A stretch of DNA of 64,000 bases. Source: Myrica gale. Lineage: Eukaryota > Streptophyta > Magnoliopsida > Fagales > Myricaceae. The stretch lies in assembly GCA_963930655.1 (NCBI GenBank), contig OZ005609.1:13374501-13438500 (forward strand), read 5' to 3'. Position 1 is the stretch's first letter, and each line of letters opens with the position of its first letter. Below, in pieces: positions 33,571 through 46,200 of this stretch. Under the pieces are notes generated by a model. That model did not search any database and had not been told where the DNA came from. It was given only the letters and a program-made list of their open reading frames with translations. A program made the translations under genes and the position numbers.

Positions 33571-36500
33571 ATGGACGTCATGAAACATTCTTCGGCCTTC
33601 CTTTTGCCCACAGTCCCGGCCGACCACCGTCACTCTCTAACGTACGCACTCGTCGTGCTTAACCAACGCCTCCCGAAATTTACTCCTCTGCTCTGGGAGC
33701 ACGGTACTCTTCCTTCACCTTGGCTCTCTCTCTCTCTCTCCTTTGCCTTCCTACTGTTTAAGTGGTGATTATTATTGTCTGAGAGATAATTCGGTGCGCG
33801 CATGCGTTTGTGTAGAGCAGCAAAACTCCATCTCTGTGCTGATGGAGGAGCCAACCGCGTGTACGATGAAATGCCTCTGCTTTTTCCTCACGAAGACGCT
33901 TTGGAGGTCCGAAAAAGGTATATGCTTCTCTTTCCTCTTTTTTTTTCAATTTTTTTTAATATATCAATTCATGTTCTTAATTTTCCCTCTCCCTTCGGTT
34001 AACTTTTAATTGGTTTGGTTTCGGGATTTTAATTTATTAGTCTGCGCTTGATTAATTTCGGTTCATGGTACGGAATTTATTTTTCCGGCTGAAAGATCTG
34101 ACTCATTTTTTTATTTAAGACAAAAGAATAGTTGTTTGATGGGTGGGGACATGTAGTTTCAAGTATGGAAAGTACAACTTTAAGAACTTTAAGCAATAGT
34201 TCTAGTTGGTGATAGTTCCTGTAAATGAAAATTCCATAGTGGTTCTTGTTATTAAATTTTAGCCTATTGATTTTTACGAAATTAAGGACAGAGGCTGATA
34301 TGAAATGTTAGATGGACGGATATAATCACTGGAAATGTGGAGAAGGATACATACCACTCCTATCACCATGAAACATATGCACTTGAACATGTTAAGGATT
34401 TTTGACTGCCGATGCATCATTAGTACTGACTGCCATTTTGACAATCATCTGGCACAGTGTGGCATGAGCTGGTCAAAAAGCTTCCCAGTGTGCTTTGTGA
34501 TAGTTTTAAGAAGTTACTGACTCTGAAATTGCTGCATCTAAGCTTGAAGATTCTTGTGTGGTATTACATGTTTCAGTATATATGTTTCATACTGCCGTCT
34601 TTCAATCTCTCTGTCTCATGACTGACATGATATTCGTTTCTAGTGTCTATCAATGGTGTCATGTGCTTTCATGTTTATTTTTATTTTATTTTTCTTATTT
34701 TGTCTTTTGTTTTGCCCCTTTTAATTTACCATGCACCTAGTGGGATTTTCAGCCAATGGACTCACCTCCTCCCACTCTTACGGAGTAACGAATTGATAGT
34801 TTGAACTAGAGCTCAATGGTAGTTTTGTGCTACTTTAGAGGAACTATATCAATTCTGCTCCTCTATCCTCCAAACCTTCTGGGTGGCACTTTGGGAGTCT
34901 GAATCTATAATGTTCGACTGAAGAAGAAGAGCTTTTAGTGTTTGTTGTTTTGGTGTACTATGGAGGTTCTGGTGTCTTGTTTTAGTTCTTGGCATCATGG
35001 TTTCTAGAATAATAATCTTGTCAGATAACACTGATTACTGAGATTTGTGCCAGGTACAAGCCTGATGTTATCAAAGGTGATATGGATTCAGTTCGATCAG
35101 AGGTACTGGACTTCTATGCAAACCTGGTAAGCTTTAATTACTTCCTGCAAATGCACTTCAACTAGTGCCATTATGGCATCTCTATGATTTTAGAACTCCT
35201 GAATTGCCTAAAATTTGTATAAAGATGATTTCATACCTGGAGTAAGCATCTAAAGATCCACGATATACATATCCTATTTTATGAGTTATATGCTTATCAT
35301 ATTATTATTGCATTATTGCTTTTGCTTTTAATATTAGCAGTTCTCTTTATCCATTCAGAGGATATTGAGGTTTGTTGAATTTATTTAGGGAACCAAGATA
35401 TTGGATGAATCTCAGGATCAGGATACAACAGATCTGCATAAATGTATAGCACATATACGCGATTCCACACCAAATATTGATATCTCAAAGGTAAGTAAAT
35501 ATGGTTACCGTAGCTCTTTTTACGAAACATGTTTTCTTGAACTGTTATTGGTTCCATATGCAAGAATTGCATAACAACCCTAGAATTGAAGTTATGTAGT
35601 CCTTTTATGGAACTGCTAGCACTTCTTCTGGCACATTCTGATTAGGTACTGTCTGTACAAAATAATTGTGCGAGAAGCTCTGCTTATGCTGAAAAAGTCC
35701 CTGGCACACATATTTAGTTTGGCATTTCAATTCGAGTTTATTCTTGATATTTTGCCAGCTACGCATTCTTGTTGCTGGAGCACTTGGTGGGCGGTTTGAC
35801 CATGAGATTGGAAACATCAATGTTCTGTTCCGCTTTTCAAGCATAAGAATGATTCTTTTATCTGACGACTGTCTCATTTACCTTCTTCCACGAAATCATC
35901 GTCATGAGATCCATATTCAATCCTCTGTTGAGGGTCCTCATTGTGGACTCATTCCGATTGGGATGCCAGCCAAAAGTACTACAACCACTGGACTTCAGTG
36001 GGATCTCAGTAAGTATATCCCCATCATCTAGTACTTATCATTTAAGTTCTTGCTTTCTTTTATCTAGCTTTTATGGGGAAGAACTCCTTCCTTGGCTTTG
36101 ACGTTTTGATCACTGTTCTGTTCACTTCACAATCTTGCATAAAGATATGCTTCTCATGTGACCAAGATGGGAGCATTGGCTAACTCCCCTGATTTAAGTT
36201 TAAATGACTCAATGACATAGCTCGTCTACACTGGCTAGTGCAATATAGTTTGCTGCCTGATGACCTTTGATGCATAATTTGGTTGTGTGCCAAAGTACCA
36301 AAGGGAAAAGATGATTCTTGGTGGGTACAAAATACCTCCTTACATTGGTTAAATTTGAGGAAAACCGACCTCCCACACAAATAAGGGATTATTTAATAAC
36401 TTCCTCCGCTTACTTTATTATTCCTATATTGTACCCTATAGGCTTATGGAAGAGAGGTTCAGAGAAGATCGACTGCTTCTAGAAGAGTCCTAGTGTGAAT

Positions 36501-38369
36501 GATAGAAGACTAACAATCTCAATCTCCGCCGTCATTCAAATAAAAAGTAATATTAATTCCTGACAAATAATCTCAAATTATCCTAACATGTTTTCACATC
36601 ACTCACTAAGCTGCCTTTAACATTCCTATCTGTGAAAGTTGCCTTTCGGCTCAAGGGAAAAAATGGACCATCTCAACCCTTAAGATCATGGTGCTCTGGT
36701 GTACTGTACACCGTTCCTGAGCCCAATTAAAGCCTTCAAATAAAGGGTGCTGCTTGATATATCCTTGTCCACATTGCCAGTGGGATATGTGCAAATGGTG
36801 CTGGATTACTTGGTATTCTTCATGAGTTGAATATATCAGCCTGCGAAGTTACCAGAGTTTGTATCTTCCATAAATTCCCATGACCTTGTGTGAAGATGAC
36901 GAACAGTAATTTCAAAGATAGAAACTGATTCATGTTTCACTATTCGATTGGCTTGTTCTGGACTAAGCCTCTGTAAATAACCTCTGAAAGTCTTACTGCA
37001 ATGATGGACTGTTGCTTTCTGTGCTTCATCAACACTGACAACAACTGAAGAAAGTATTTTCACAGTTGGGGTTGATTATGCTATCAAAGGCCGGAGTAGA
37101 TGCTCACCATATATACACTCTAATGCTTGTGAGTAGCATTAGATCCTTAACTGTTAGCAGCAAGTATAACCAATGAAACAAGGACAAGAAGCTATAGAGT
37201 TTCATCTCCTTCCTAAGCCATACATGCATAGCTCACTTCCTCAAACCCTGTTAACCGGCAAAGTGTTCGACAACCTTAAAGTGGGGTTAAGCAAAAATTT
37301 GTTCATATTATGGTTTGTTCTGGAGTTCCACGTAGTGAAAGGAAAGGTTGTCGAAAAAATCGCTGGCGAGTTGTTTGATTTGCTGGAGTACAACAACGGA
37401 GGGGTTATTGAGGTTGTTGACAAAGACAGTCTTGAAGCTGCCCGATAAGAGTTGCCTAACCGTCTGGCTCCCTGTGTAATTGGCTCCTTATCATTTACCA
37501 TTGCAGCAATCTTCTTCTTGCCAGCAACATCCTGTTCATCGAGTTCCCCAAATTTCTCAACAGCATGGTAAAGCTTTCATTCAAATCAAATTCTACTTCT
37601 GCTTCCTCTACTTTTCTACCTCTCCACTTAGGGGTCCTGCAGACCTTTTTGTGGTGGTCTGAATATTTAGAATGAGTGCAAAGAGATCTGTGTGGAGAAG
37701 GTCCACTTTTTTGTCCATGATCCTCTCAACTGTCTATACCCACTACAACGACCGTTTGAAATGAAGCTATTCGAACTCGAACTCCATTTGCAGGACTCGT
37801 TGAAGCACATTAGTTGCCTGCTCGTTTCTCTGTTGGTCATTCTGACTCACAAGACTCCTCGCATCTACTTTATCTATCTTCTCAGCTTTCAGTCATTTAC
37901 ATTTAGCAAATCTCTACCAACAATTGAAGGAAGCTCCACTTTCTTATTGGCTCCTCTCGCATCTTCAGACTGTACAATGTAGCGTTTATGTTCCTCAGCT
38001 GTTTCGCTTTTATTTTCTTCTATGCTGTCCTTGTCTTTCTCTATCTTTTCTCCACTGTCAAACAACTCAAACTTCTGCATAGTGCTTGGGAATATTTCTC
38101 GTAATCTTTTCCTTATTTTTGCACATGTGAAGCAGTGGGGAATGTTGCTATGGGTGGTTTCACTTAATTTTGTTCTCTTCATCTTTTCTCAGCGGTTACA
38201 TGATTTGCTACTGTCTGATGCACTTTGAATTTGTATGCTTTCAAATCCAGCTGACATGGAGATGAGATTTGGTGGTCTAATAAGCACCTCAAATATTGCC
38301 AAAGGAGAAAAAGTAACAGTCCAATCTGATTCGGATCTTCTTTGGACGATCTCCATTAAGAAGTCATAG
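33571..38369 (+). CDS. TPK1: Thiamin pyrophosphokinase, copy 1, 6 exons, 257 residues
   Basis: Exons: 33571-33703, 33821-33917, 35054-35126, 35389-35490, 35759-36008, 38251-38369. All junctions are GT-AG and the frame is open throughout. The enzyme (EC 2.7.6.2) moves pyrophosphate from ATP to thiamin to make thiamin diphosphate, probably in the cytosol since no transit peptide is seen. The N-terminus MDVMKHSSAFLLPTVP matches plant TPKs (Arabidopsis TPK1 is about 265 residues). Family motifs: LCADGGANR, VIKGDMDS, DQDTTDLHKC (metal- and ATP-binding acidic residues), GALGGRFDHE, LLSDDCLIYLLP, HCGLIPIG, and the thiamin-binding C-terminal part MRFGGLISTSN and LLWTISIKK. The last intron is 2.2 kb and carries a reversed subtilase fragment. 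An identical coding copy follows 25,489 bases downstream. Confidence 0.95.
36836..37063 (-). pseudogene. Subtilisin-like protease propeptide (I9) fragment in TPK intron 5
   Basis: On the minus strand, a 75-codon frame reads SSVVVSVDEAQKATVHHCSK, TFRGYLQRLSPEQANRIV, then SIFEITVRHLHTRSWEFME. This is the inhibitor I9 propeptide of plant subtilases, whose consensus has the same FxGFsA.LsPEQA...VVSVFE...LHTTRSWdF order. The frame ends in TGA straight afterwards, and the Asp/His/Ser catalytic peptidase domain is absent. It is a captured or retained gene fragment with no likely function, antisense to TPK. The same fragment is present in copy 2 at 62325-62552. Confidence 0.75.
37100..38250. other. 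Remainder of TPK intron 5, probably inserted DNA
   Basis: About 1.1 kb with balanced base composition, unlike the AT-rich introns around it, and with open frames on both strands (37173-37448 plus; 37889-38182 minus). None resembles a family I know. The composition suggests more gene-derived filler next to the subtilase fragment. Confidence 0.3.
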
Positions 38370-40288
38370 TGGATAATCTCCTTTCAGAGAGGTGCACAAG
38401 CAGCGGTCTTCGGAAGTTCTTCTAACCTATACGAATGGTTAGAGTCACCTTTAATTGTTGAAGTTAAGGTGAATGTATGTAGGTAGTGTCCCAATTTTTC
38501 CATGTGATTCAGGTTATCGCTATATGGCTATTGATAAAGACACGTCTATTCTAAATGGTTTGCTTGGATATTGTCCTGTATCCCTTCTTTTCTCCTTGCA
38601 TTTTATTTTACAATTCGTATTTCCATTCTTAATTGCCGGGATGATTATCTTGTTGTACTCCGGACAAGCTCTAGTCAAAATAATACTCCTCTTGTGACCG
38701 TTTTATCTGGTGGTGACAAGTTTCTTTGCATCTGTATGATTGTCTACATCCCTTTCATGCCCTGGCACAACTGACTTTTGAACTGTCTTGTACGATACAA
38801 TGGCAGAGATTCTATGGAAAAGCTTATAGCAGATTGAAGAAATTGCAGATAGAAGAAACTACAGGGCATGATCAAAATTGACATAATAAATGGCAGTAAC
38901 TCTAGTGCACTTATTGATGCGGAGTTTATTTGGTTTAAAAGCAACTCAGCTTCGCTGTCTGCTTTAATACTTTCCTCGAGCACTACCATGTGGCGATAAG
39001 TGTTTGAAACTTTTTCTCTAGCTCAGGAGTTGGAGATGAATAGTTTGGGTTGCTAATTCCCGTTGCCAGTGGTGTTTAGCATTGACTTACTATGACTGAA
39101 TTAAATTTCTGAATGGCCAAAGAGAAAAAGAGAAAAATCTTCGATGATAGACCGGAAATTTCAGCACAATGGGCAAGATGATAGAAGGGGTGTGCTTGAA
39201 AGACGAAGTACATATTTTCCGGTTGTTCTAACGGGGATTTACAGTCATTTTTTAAGGTACCCTCGTGTGGTTTGAACTTCATTAAGGTTCCGTTTGTTTC
39301 GTTGTATTCTTATTTTTATAAATCACTTTACTACTTTTCAGTATTTGGATCCTCCACAAAAACGCGATCAATAGAAACTGGATGTCTTACCTGATATGTG
39401 CTCACCCTTCTAAATTTTGAGAGTTGGAACGGTTCGAAACATAGATGGATTCTTTTAGATGCACATAGAGAGTGAGATCGGAAGAGGTCCGAAAGGAAAA
39501 TGTTCAAGAGAGAGATAAAAGACTACTCATGGTAGAGAATGTGAGAGACTTCAAGCTAGTGAGAGTGAAGAGTGGTAATTTTTTGTTTTGAGAGAACGAT
39601 CGAGAAGCTGGGGAAAAAAAATTCACTATTTTAAAAAAGAAGCCTCTTTCCAAAAAGTAGGGTTATATTTTACGTTTGACCGAATACAATTTTCATTGAC
39701 CGCATTTTTAAGAAACATCTAAACATTAGAAAATAAGTAAAGAAACAAATGGACCCTCCGTAGAAAGTATTTGCCTATTTGGTAAGGACATTTTTCAAAC
39801 GTTATGTTTTCGAAGTAAAGATTCCCATGATATATTATCGTGGTAGCAAACAACGCAATATCATTAATGAATCGGATGAGAGTTACAATTAATTATGAAA
39901 TTACAACTGTTTAAATGACAAGTTTAGAAGCTGATGTGCTTGGTTTTTTTATGTTTAATAATGAAGACATCCGTGAAGTTTTATTTTTATTTTTGTGTTT
40001 TGAAAAAGGGAGGGGGAGGATGGGGATGGGGTGGTGGAGAGGAAAGTAAAAGACCAATCACTGGTTAAACCACTCTTTCTTAACCCGGTTTATTTCACAT
40101 GCCACGCATAAATGCCCGCCAGCACAAGCAAGCTTCACTTCCCCATCATTTTTGGCGGCAAAATCCGAATAGTAGCGCCACTGGTCCCTCTTTCCCTCAG
40201 TAAATTACAGTTGGAAGTTGGAGGGTTTCTACTCTGGAATGTGGAATTCATAGGCTATAGGGTGAAAATTCGTCCAATTAGGGCTTCA
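38370..40288. other. TPK-PMS1 intergenic region
   Basis: No coding region is recognised apart from an in-frame ATG upstream of PMS1 at 40112. A MITE-like element lies at about 39285-39756 (listed separately). 39990-40060 is G-rich. Confidence 0.4.
39285..39756. mobile_element. MITE-like element upstream of PMS1
   Basis: Left end aggttccgtttgtttcg and right end (reverse complement) agggtccatttgtttct are imperfect inverted repeats over about 16 bases. The interior is non-coding, and no clear target duplication was found. Confidence 0.5.
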
Positions 40289-43200
40289 ATGGAAGCAGCA
40301 GCAACTCCTGCTGATTCTCCAACCATGATTAAACCCATAAACAAAAGCGTGGTTCACAGAATCTGTGCCGGCCAAGTGATTCTAGACCTCGCGGCGGCCG
40401 TGAAGGAATTGGTCGAGAACAGCTTGGATGCCGGTGCCACCAGCATCGAAATTGCTTTGAAAGAACACGGTGAAGAGTGGTTCCAGGTCATCGACAACGG
40501 TTCCGGCATTTCGCCCACTAATTTTAAGGTTCCTTATAATTCAGAAGAGCAATTTGTTTATTCTTTTTGTGCAGCAAAGTGAAATTATTGATTCATTCTC
40601 TGTCAGCAATAAAAAGTGATCCTTTGTCGATTGGGGTTGGGTTCCTTTCCAATAATGGGACTTTGAGTTGTGTATCAGTTGAGATATCAATTTCGGTCGC
40701 TCTTGTTGAGTCCTTTACGAAGCAACTCTAATTACTATTGGATTTATTATGTTTCTTATTTGAAAAGAACTTCCCTAATGAAACTATGAGAACTTATGTT
40801 TGCTCTTTATGCTCGCTCACAAAATTCATCCTGCTTTGTTTTCTGAGGAAAATTATTAATTACCGTTTATAGTGGCCATCTTACTAGGTCTTCTATGGCA
40901 GTAGCATATGACAATTGTCTCCAAATTATGACAGGTTCTTGTGCTTAAACATCATACGTCCAAATTATGTGATTTCCCTGATCTCCAGTCATTGACCACA
41001 TTTGGCTTCAGAGGGGAGGCATTGAGTTCACTTTGTGCTTTAGGGAATTTGACTGTTGAGACTAGGACAAAGAATGAATCAATTGCGACGCACCTGACTT
41101 ATGAACATTCTGGTTTACTGGTAGATGAAAAGAAAACTGCACGTCAAGTGGGTACCACGGTTACTGTTAAGAAGTTGTTCTCCAATTTACCAGTGCGAAG
41201 CAAAGAATTTAAACGCAACATCCGCAAGGAATATGGGAAGCTTATTTCATTATTGAATGTGAGTTTCTCTCTTCTATGACAATTTTCATGTTGGTAGTGC
41301 TTTGAGTGCAATCCTAATATCAACCCATAATTAGACCCAGCTGTTATATAAATTTGCCTTCAAGTTTCAAAGGCTAGGTGTGTCTGTATCTGCGGAAAGC
41401 TAATGACATAGGGTTATAAATCTGCAAAACTCATGGTCTTCATAGTTTTGTATAATCACCGCCATCATTTTCTCATTTTTCAGGCCTATGCCTTAATTGC
41501 AAAAGGTGTCCGATTTGTCTGCACCAACACAACAGGAAAAAATGTGAAGTCTGTGGTACTTAAAACACAAGGAAGCGGTTCTCTTAAAGATAATATCATT
41601 ACAGTGTTTGGCATGACAGTCTTCAGTTGCTTAGAGCCGGTGAATATATGTATATCAGAAAGTTGTAAAGTTGATGGCTTTCTTTCCAAGGCTGGACAGG
41701 GTAGTGGACGCAACATGGGGGACAGACAATTCTTCTTTGTAAATGGTCGACCAGTGGATATGCCTAAAGTCAGCAAGCTGTTGAACGAGTTCTATAAAGG
41801 TGCAAACTCCCGGCAATATCCAATTGCAATCATGAACTTTACCATTCCGGAAGAAGCATGCGATGTCAATGTAACTCCTGATAAACGGAAAATATTTCTT
41901 TCCGATGAAGCCTCCATCTTGCATTCCCTGAGGGAGGGTTTACAGCAGATATATTCCCCAAGTAATGCTTGTTATTCTGTTAATAAAGTTGAGGCGCATT
42001 CTAAGGAAGCGAATAGTTCGGAATTGTGTTCTCCTCATGAAAAATCTCCTATGGTGGTAGAACAATTATCTTCAGATGGCGGTTTTGCAGAAGTTATTGA
42101 GGACGTTGCAAAGGATGGAACGCCTATCATAAATGTTGAAGACATTCAGGAGCCAACACATAAACTAAAAGGATCAAATGAAAATAGTATTGGCAAGTCA
42201 ATGGAGAAAGATTTTATTCTTAGAGGTCATGGCACTAAGAGGGCTGATAACAGTAGGCAATTGGCCGATCTCTTCAGAAATTTTACAGTCGATCAAATTA
42301 CCTCCTCCCCTTCACGAGCAGTTGTGAAGGGAATTGCTGTAAATACAGATTCATGTTGTCATTCAAGTCGTGTTCAATCCTCACTCAACAAATTTGTTAC
42401 AGTCAATAAAAGAAAGCATGAAAATATTAGTACACCATTATCTGAAATGCCTGTCCTTAGAAATCAAACTATTTCTTGTCATTTAAAGAATAGTGATTCT
42501 GAAAGGCAATCTGCAGTTTTACAATCCCCTGCCAACCATGATCAGGTTGAGAATTCTGCTGTAACGAGTGAGAATGAGCCTTCCAAGTATCTTAGAACAG
42601 ATGAGATCTTAAGTAAAACAGGAAATCCACTTCCTTCTGGTGGCCATCTTGATGATGGAGTACCAGTAAAGGTGTGTATGTCTATTCTCTGCTTGCACCA
42701 CTTCTCTTTGCTTTAGCTTTTTTTTTTTTGGGTTCTCTCTTGTTTCCTTTCGGCACAACCATTAGGAAACTATGAAAACCTTCTTTATGTCAATGTTATT
42801 GTGCATTTCTTGCTCTTCTTCTCTTTGCTTTCTTAAAATCTACATAAACACTAGTGTAGGATTTTCTTGCTATTGGATTTGGCATAGTGGGCTTTAGTTG
42901 CAATAAGTTGAGAACTTCTGAATTATTTTGCCACTGTTCCTGAAATAAATTGCCTTTTATTTTAGAATTCCTCCTGTGCGTAGAAATGATTAGCAAATAT
43001 GTAAGAAAGAAAAGAAAGAAAGAAGGTTGTCTTGGCCAATGAGAAGCCCATGAGAAAGAAATGAGCATGTTGAGGACTAGCCTACTTTCCACCCCTGCCT
43101 GCCCCTCCAAGCTCTTGAATGATGAACTTCAGTTTCACAAAGTGCTCGCATCTAATGTTGCTACATAGAAGATAAGCGTGAAATGTTGCCATGACTTTTC

Positions 43201-46200
43201 AATCTAGACTCTTAAGATTTTGCCTGTAATCTATTGTCAAGTGCATAGAATGTAACAGGATTCAAGAAGTCTTATATTTTCAATATTTCTGACCACAAAT
43301 GAATGTGGTGATTGCCAATTTCTCCTCAGTAGAATCATCTCTTGCTTAAGGTTTCCTTCATGAGTGTTGAGTGAAAGCAAACATCTTTCATTTTTTTGGT
43401 GTGTGGATACTTCATGAATAAGAGGGAAAATATTTTTTCTAGTTGTTCCTTTAATGGTTAATTTATCTCCTTCTCTATTTTCTTTAGTTTTTACAAATGG
43501 TTACCTAGAATTCAGAGATGCTTTATTATAGTTTCGTCAGGTTGAATGTCCAAGTATTGACAAGCTTTTACAGATCCTGTATGATGTGTTAGCTATATTT
43601 GTTTGGTATCTTATGTCTTTGTTGAAACAATGGGTCATGTGGTGGATTGACTGCAGGTAAACCCTAGGTCTTATCACTTTTCAATGCAGGCTCATTTTTT
43701 TATGAGAAACAATATCATTTCAGGAACCAGTGGATCAAGAGAGAGCAGTGCCTTCTTCTAGTATTGTATCAATTGCTTCATCTAGCAAGGATCTCAACAA
43801 TACATCGGTAAGATCTTTTAGTTTTCTCTTCTTTATATTCTTCTTGTTCTACAGTAGATGCTGCAAAGCCTACTTCTGGGCTGCAGATATGTTCTACCTT
43901 GGAATTCAGTTTTCAAGATTTGAAGACAAAGAGGCAGCAGAGGCTATCTAGATTGAAGTTTGATGGTTCTAAACATGGAAGAGTGAAGATGAAAAGGTCT
44001 ATGAAGTAGTACCTTATTTAGAAAAGGATAAGCGATGATTGTGCTCTGTTGCTGACTGAACTTTTTTGTTATGGTCACTGATAGTTGCTATGCTGCTGCA
44101 ACTCTGGAGCTTTCTCAGCCAGATAATGAGGAGCGGAAGGCAAAAGCTTCAGCTGCTGCTACCACTGAATTGGAAAGACTTTTCCAAAAGAAAGACTTTG
44201 GTAGAATGAAGGTTGCTGCATGCATTATTCATTATTTATTATTTCCAAATTCGTAAATTAGTTTCAGTGCTCTATACAAGCGCACCAAGAAATTGTATAG
44301 GAAAATAGAAACTACCTAGTCAGTTTGTGGTCCTAGTTGACTGATCCCTTTTTGCATTTTCGTTCCATGTTGATGCAAAATGCTTGCTATCTTGGAAAAA
44401 GAAATTATTACTGAGCCCTTGATCCTGTCCCTGGGTTAAAATACATATTTTGACACACCTAATATAAACTTGTTAGATTTGTGGTAGGTTTCTTTGAGGT
44501 TACTCCAACCTAGTCTACATCAATGATTTTAACTTTCTGTTTTTTGAAAATCCAACTTTTGTCCCTTACTAATAGTTCATTTAAGGTTTGGCCAATTTAC
44601 CCATCCCCACCCTATCTTAAATACAGGCCATATATACATTCTTGTTGTGGTATTGACCAACCTTTGCTTCTATAATAGGTTATTGGGCAGTTTAACCTTG
44701 GTTTTATCGTTGGGAAGTTAGATCAAGATTTGTTTATCGTGGATCAGGTAACCTTCCATTCAGTAATTGGAAGATTTTTCTTTTTGATAGTTGAAAGTGT
44801 TTTACTCTTTGTATGGAACGGTAAATTCTTCTAAATTTTATCTGTTTTCAGCATGCTGCCGATGAGAAATACAATTTTGAACGTCTTGCTCAATCAACCA
44901 TCTTGAACCAACAGCCTTTGCTCTGGTGAGAAGTTCGATGTTGTCATATAGTTACCACTATTAACATCCTCTACTGCTCAGAATGCTTAACGAGTGATGT
45001 TGTCCACAAAGCTGTTACTACAATGCTACCATTCAAGCGATATGAACATGTTTGTTATCAGCCTAGCAAAAGCTTTACTTAATAGAATCTTGTGTGAGGC
45101 AGTTGGTAATCTAGTTCATGACCTGTATTTTCTTGAAGTGGTAAAGATATGCTTTATCTGGTTCAATAGATGCCTCTTGCTGCATAGGAGGTTGCAGTTG
45201 GTTGTCTTGCATGCACCTTGCTACAGTTGCTTTTGCTTATGCTATATCTGCATTGATCACAAGTTGACTTCTGAACCTTTGGTTCCAAAATCATATACTT
45301 AGGCCATTGAGGTTGGAGTTGTCTCCTGAAGAAGAAGTGGTTGCTTCAATGCATATGAGTGTAATTAGGTATGACCTAATCCAATTATGTTGTGTGTTTT
45401 TCTTATATTTTTCTCTTAACCATTTCTATTGTCAGCAATTCTGAGACTGTTAATTTACAATCAACACAAAAAGTGAATAACTTGATTTATTTATACTTTT
45501 TTAGGCTATTATGTTCTTAGTGTATTTATCCAATATAGTTGTACGGCTTAAAATTTCAGGGGTATATTTGTTTATAAGCACTAAAGTTTTCCCCCCGGCT
45601 CCCCTTTCCCCATAGCAAAATATATAGGTCTAGTTCCTGGAACTGTAACCTCGGTTGGAAATATGCACACCAACACCACACCATGATTATGACAGGCTGT
45701 GACTGTGTGTACGTTGAGGATTAAGATGAGAACTTAGCTCTTATTGGAGTTCGAATGAGTTTCTGGGGTAGACTGATTGCCAATGATGGAGTGACAGTCA
45801 AAAGTTAGAGCTGAAACGGTGAAACCTTTTTAAGCAGGGAGGCCTAAGTCTTACTGTGTGGGGGCCTCTTGTTCAATCAGATCTGTACTCCAATTAAGCG
45901 CAATAAAAAATGTTAGTTTCGAGGTGTCATTTTTCTTTTATGTTTATTCGCAACTTGAAATTCCTTCCAATTAAATCAACTAGTGAACCCAGTGTCAACA
46001 ATTCTATTAAGATTCTTACATTTATTTAATCGTAGAAAAAATGCTTCAACTAAATATGCCATACAGACACGTAGCCACACCATTATAGACTCATTAATTG
46101 TTTCCTGAAAACACTGGCACCTGGTTTGTTCTAACCTGGAGAGTTTTGGTACAAAATTAGTGCATGGTATTTCATAATTGTTAATACATGACAAATAGCT

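Larger units (their letters stand above)
28423..38511 (+). repeat. Large direct duplication, copy 1
   Basis: This segment is repeated at 53912-64000 with a constant offset of 25,489 bases and no net insertion or deletion. I saw two substitutions: 33169 (A here, T at 58658) and 34428 (G here, A at 59917). Similarity starts abruptly at tcttgtgtatagc (28423 and 53912); the bases just upstream are unrelated. Copy 2 continues to the edge of the window. Contents: 3' untranslated region of the AAA gene, intergenic MITEs and the whole thiamin pyrophosphokinase gene. Confidence 0.97.

Noticed and set aside
37173-37448. 91-residue plus-strand frame in TPK intron 5 as a nested gene
   Set aside because: No recognised domain, no support from context; described only as unusual intron filler.
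43730-43951. Apparent 1-base frameshift in PMS1 between exon 4 and the GLQICSTL region
   Set aside because: With the acceptor at 43886 (gctgcag) instead of 43854, the frame is kept with normal GT-AG borders and a 79-base intron, so no frameshift is needed.
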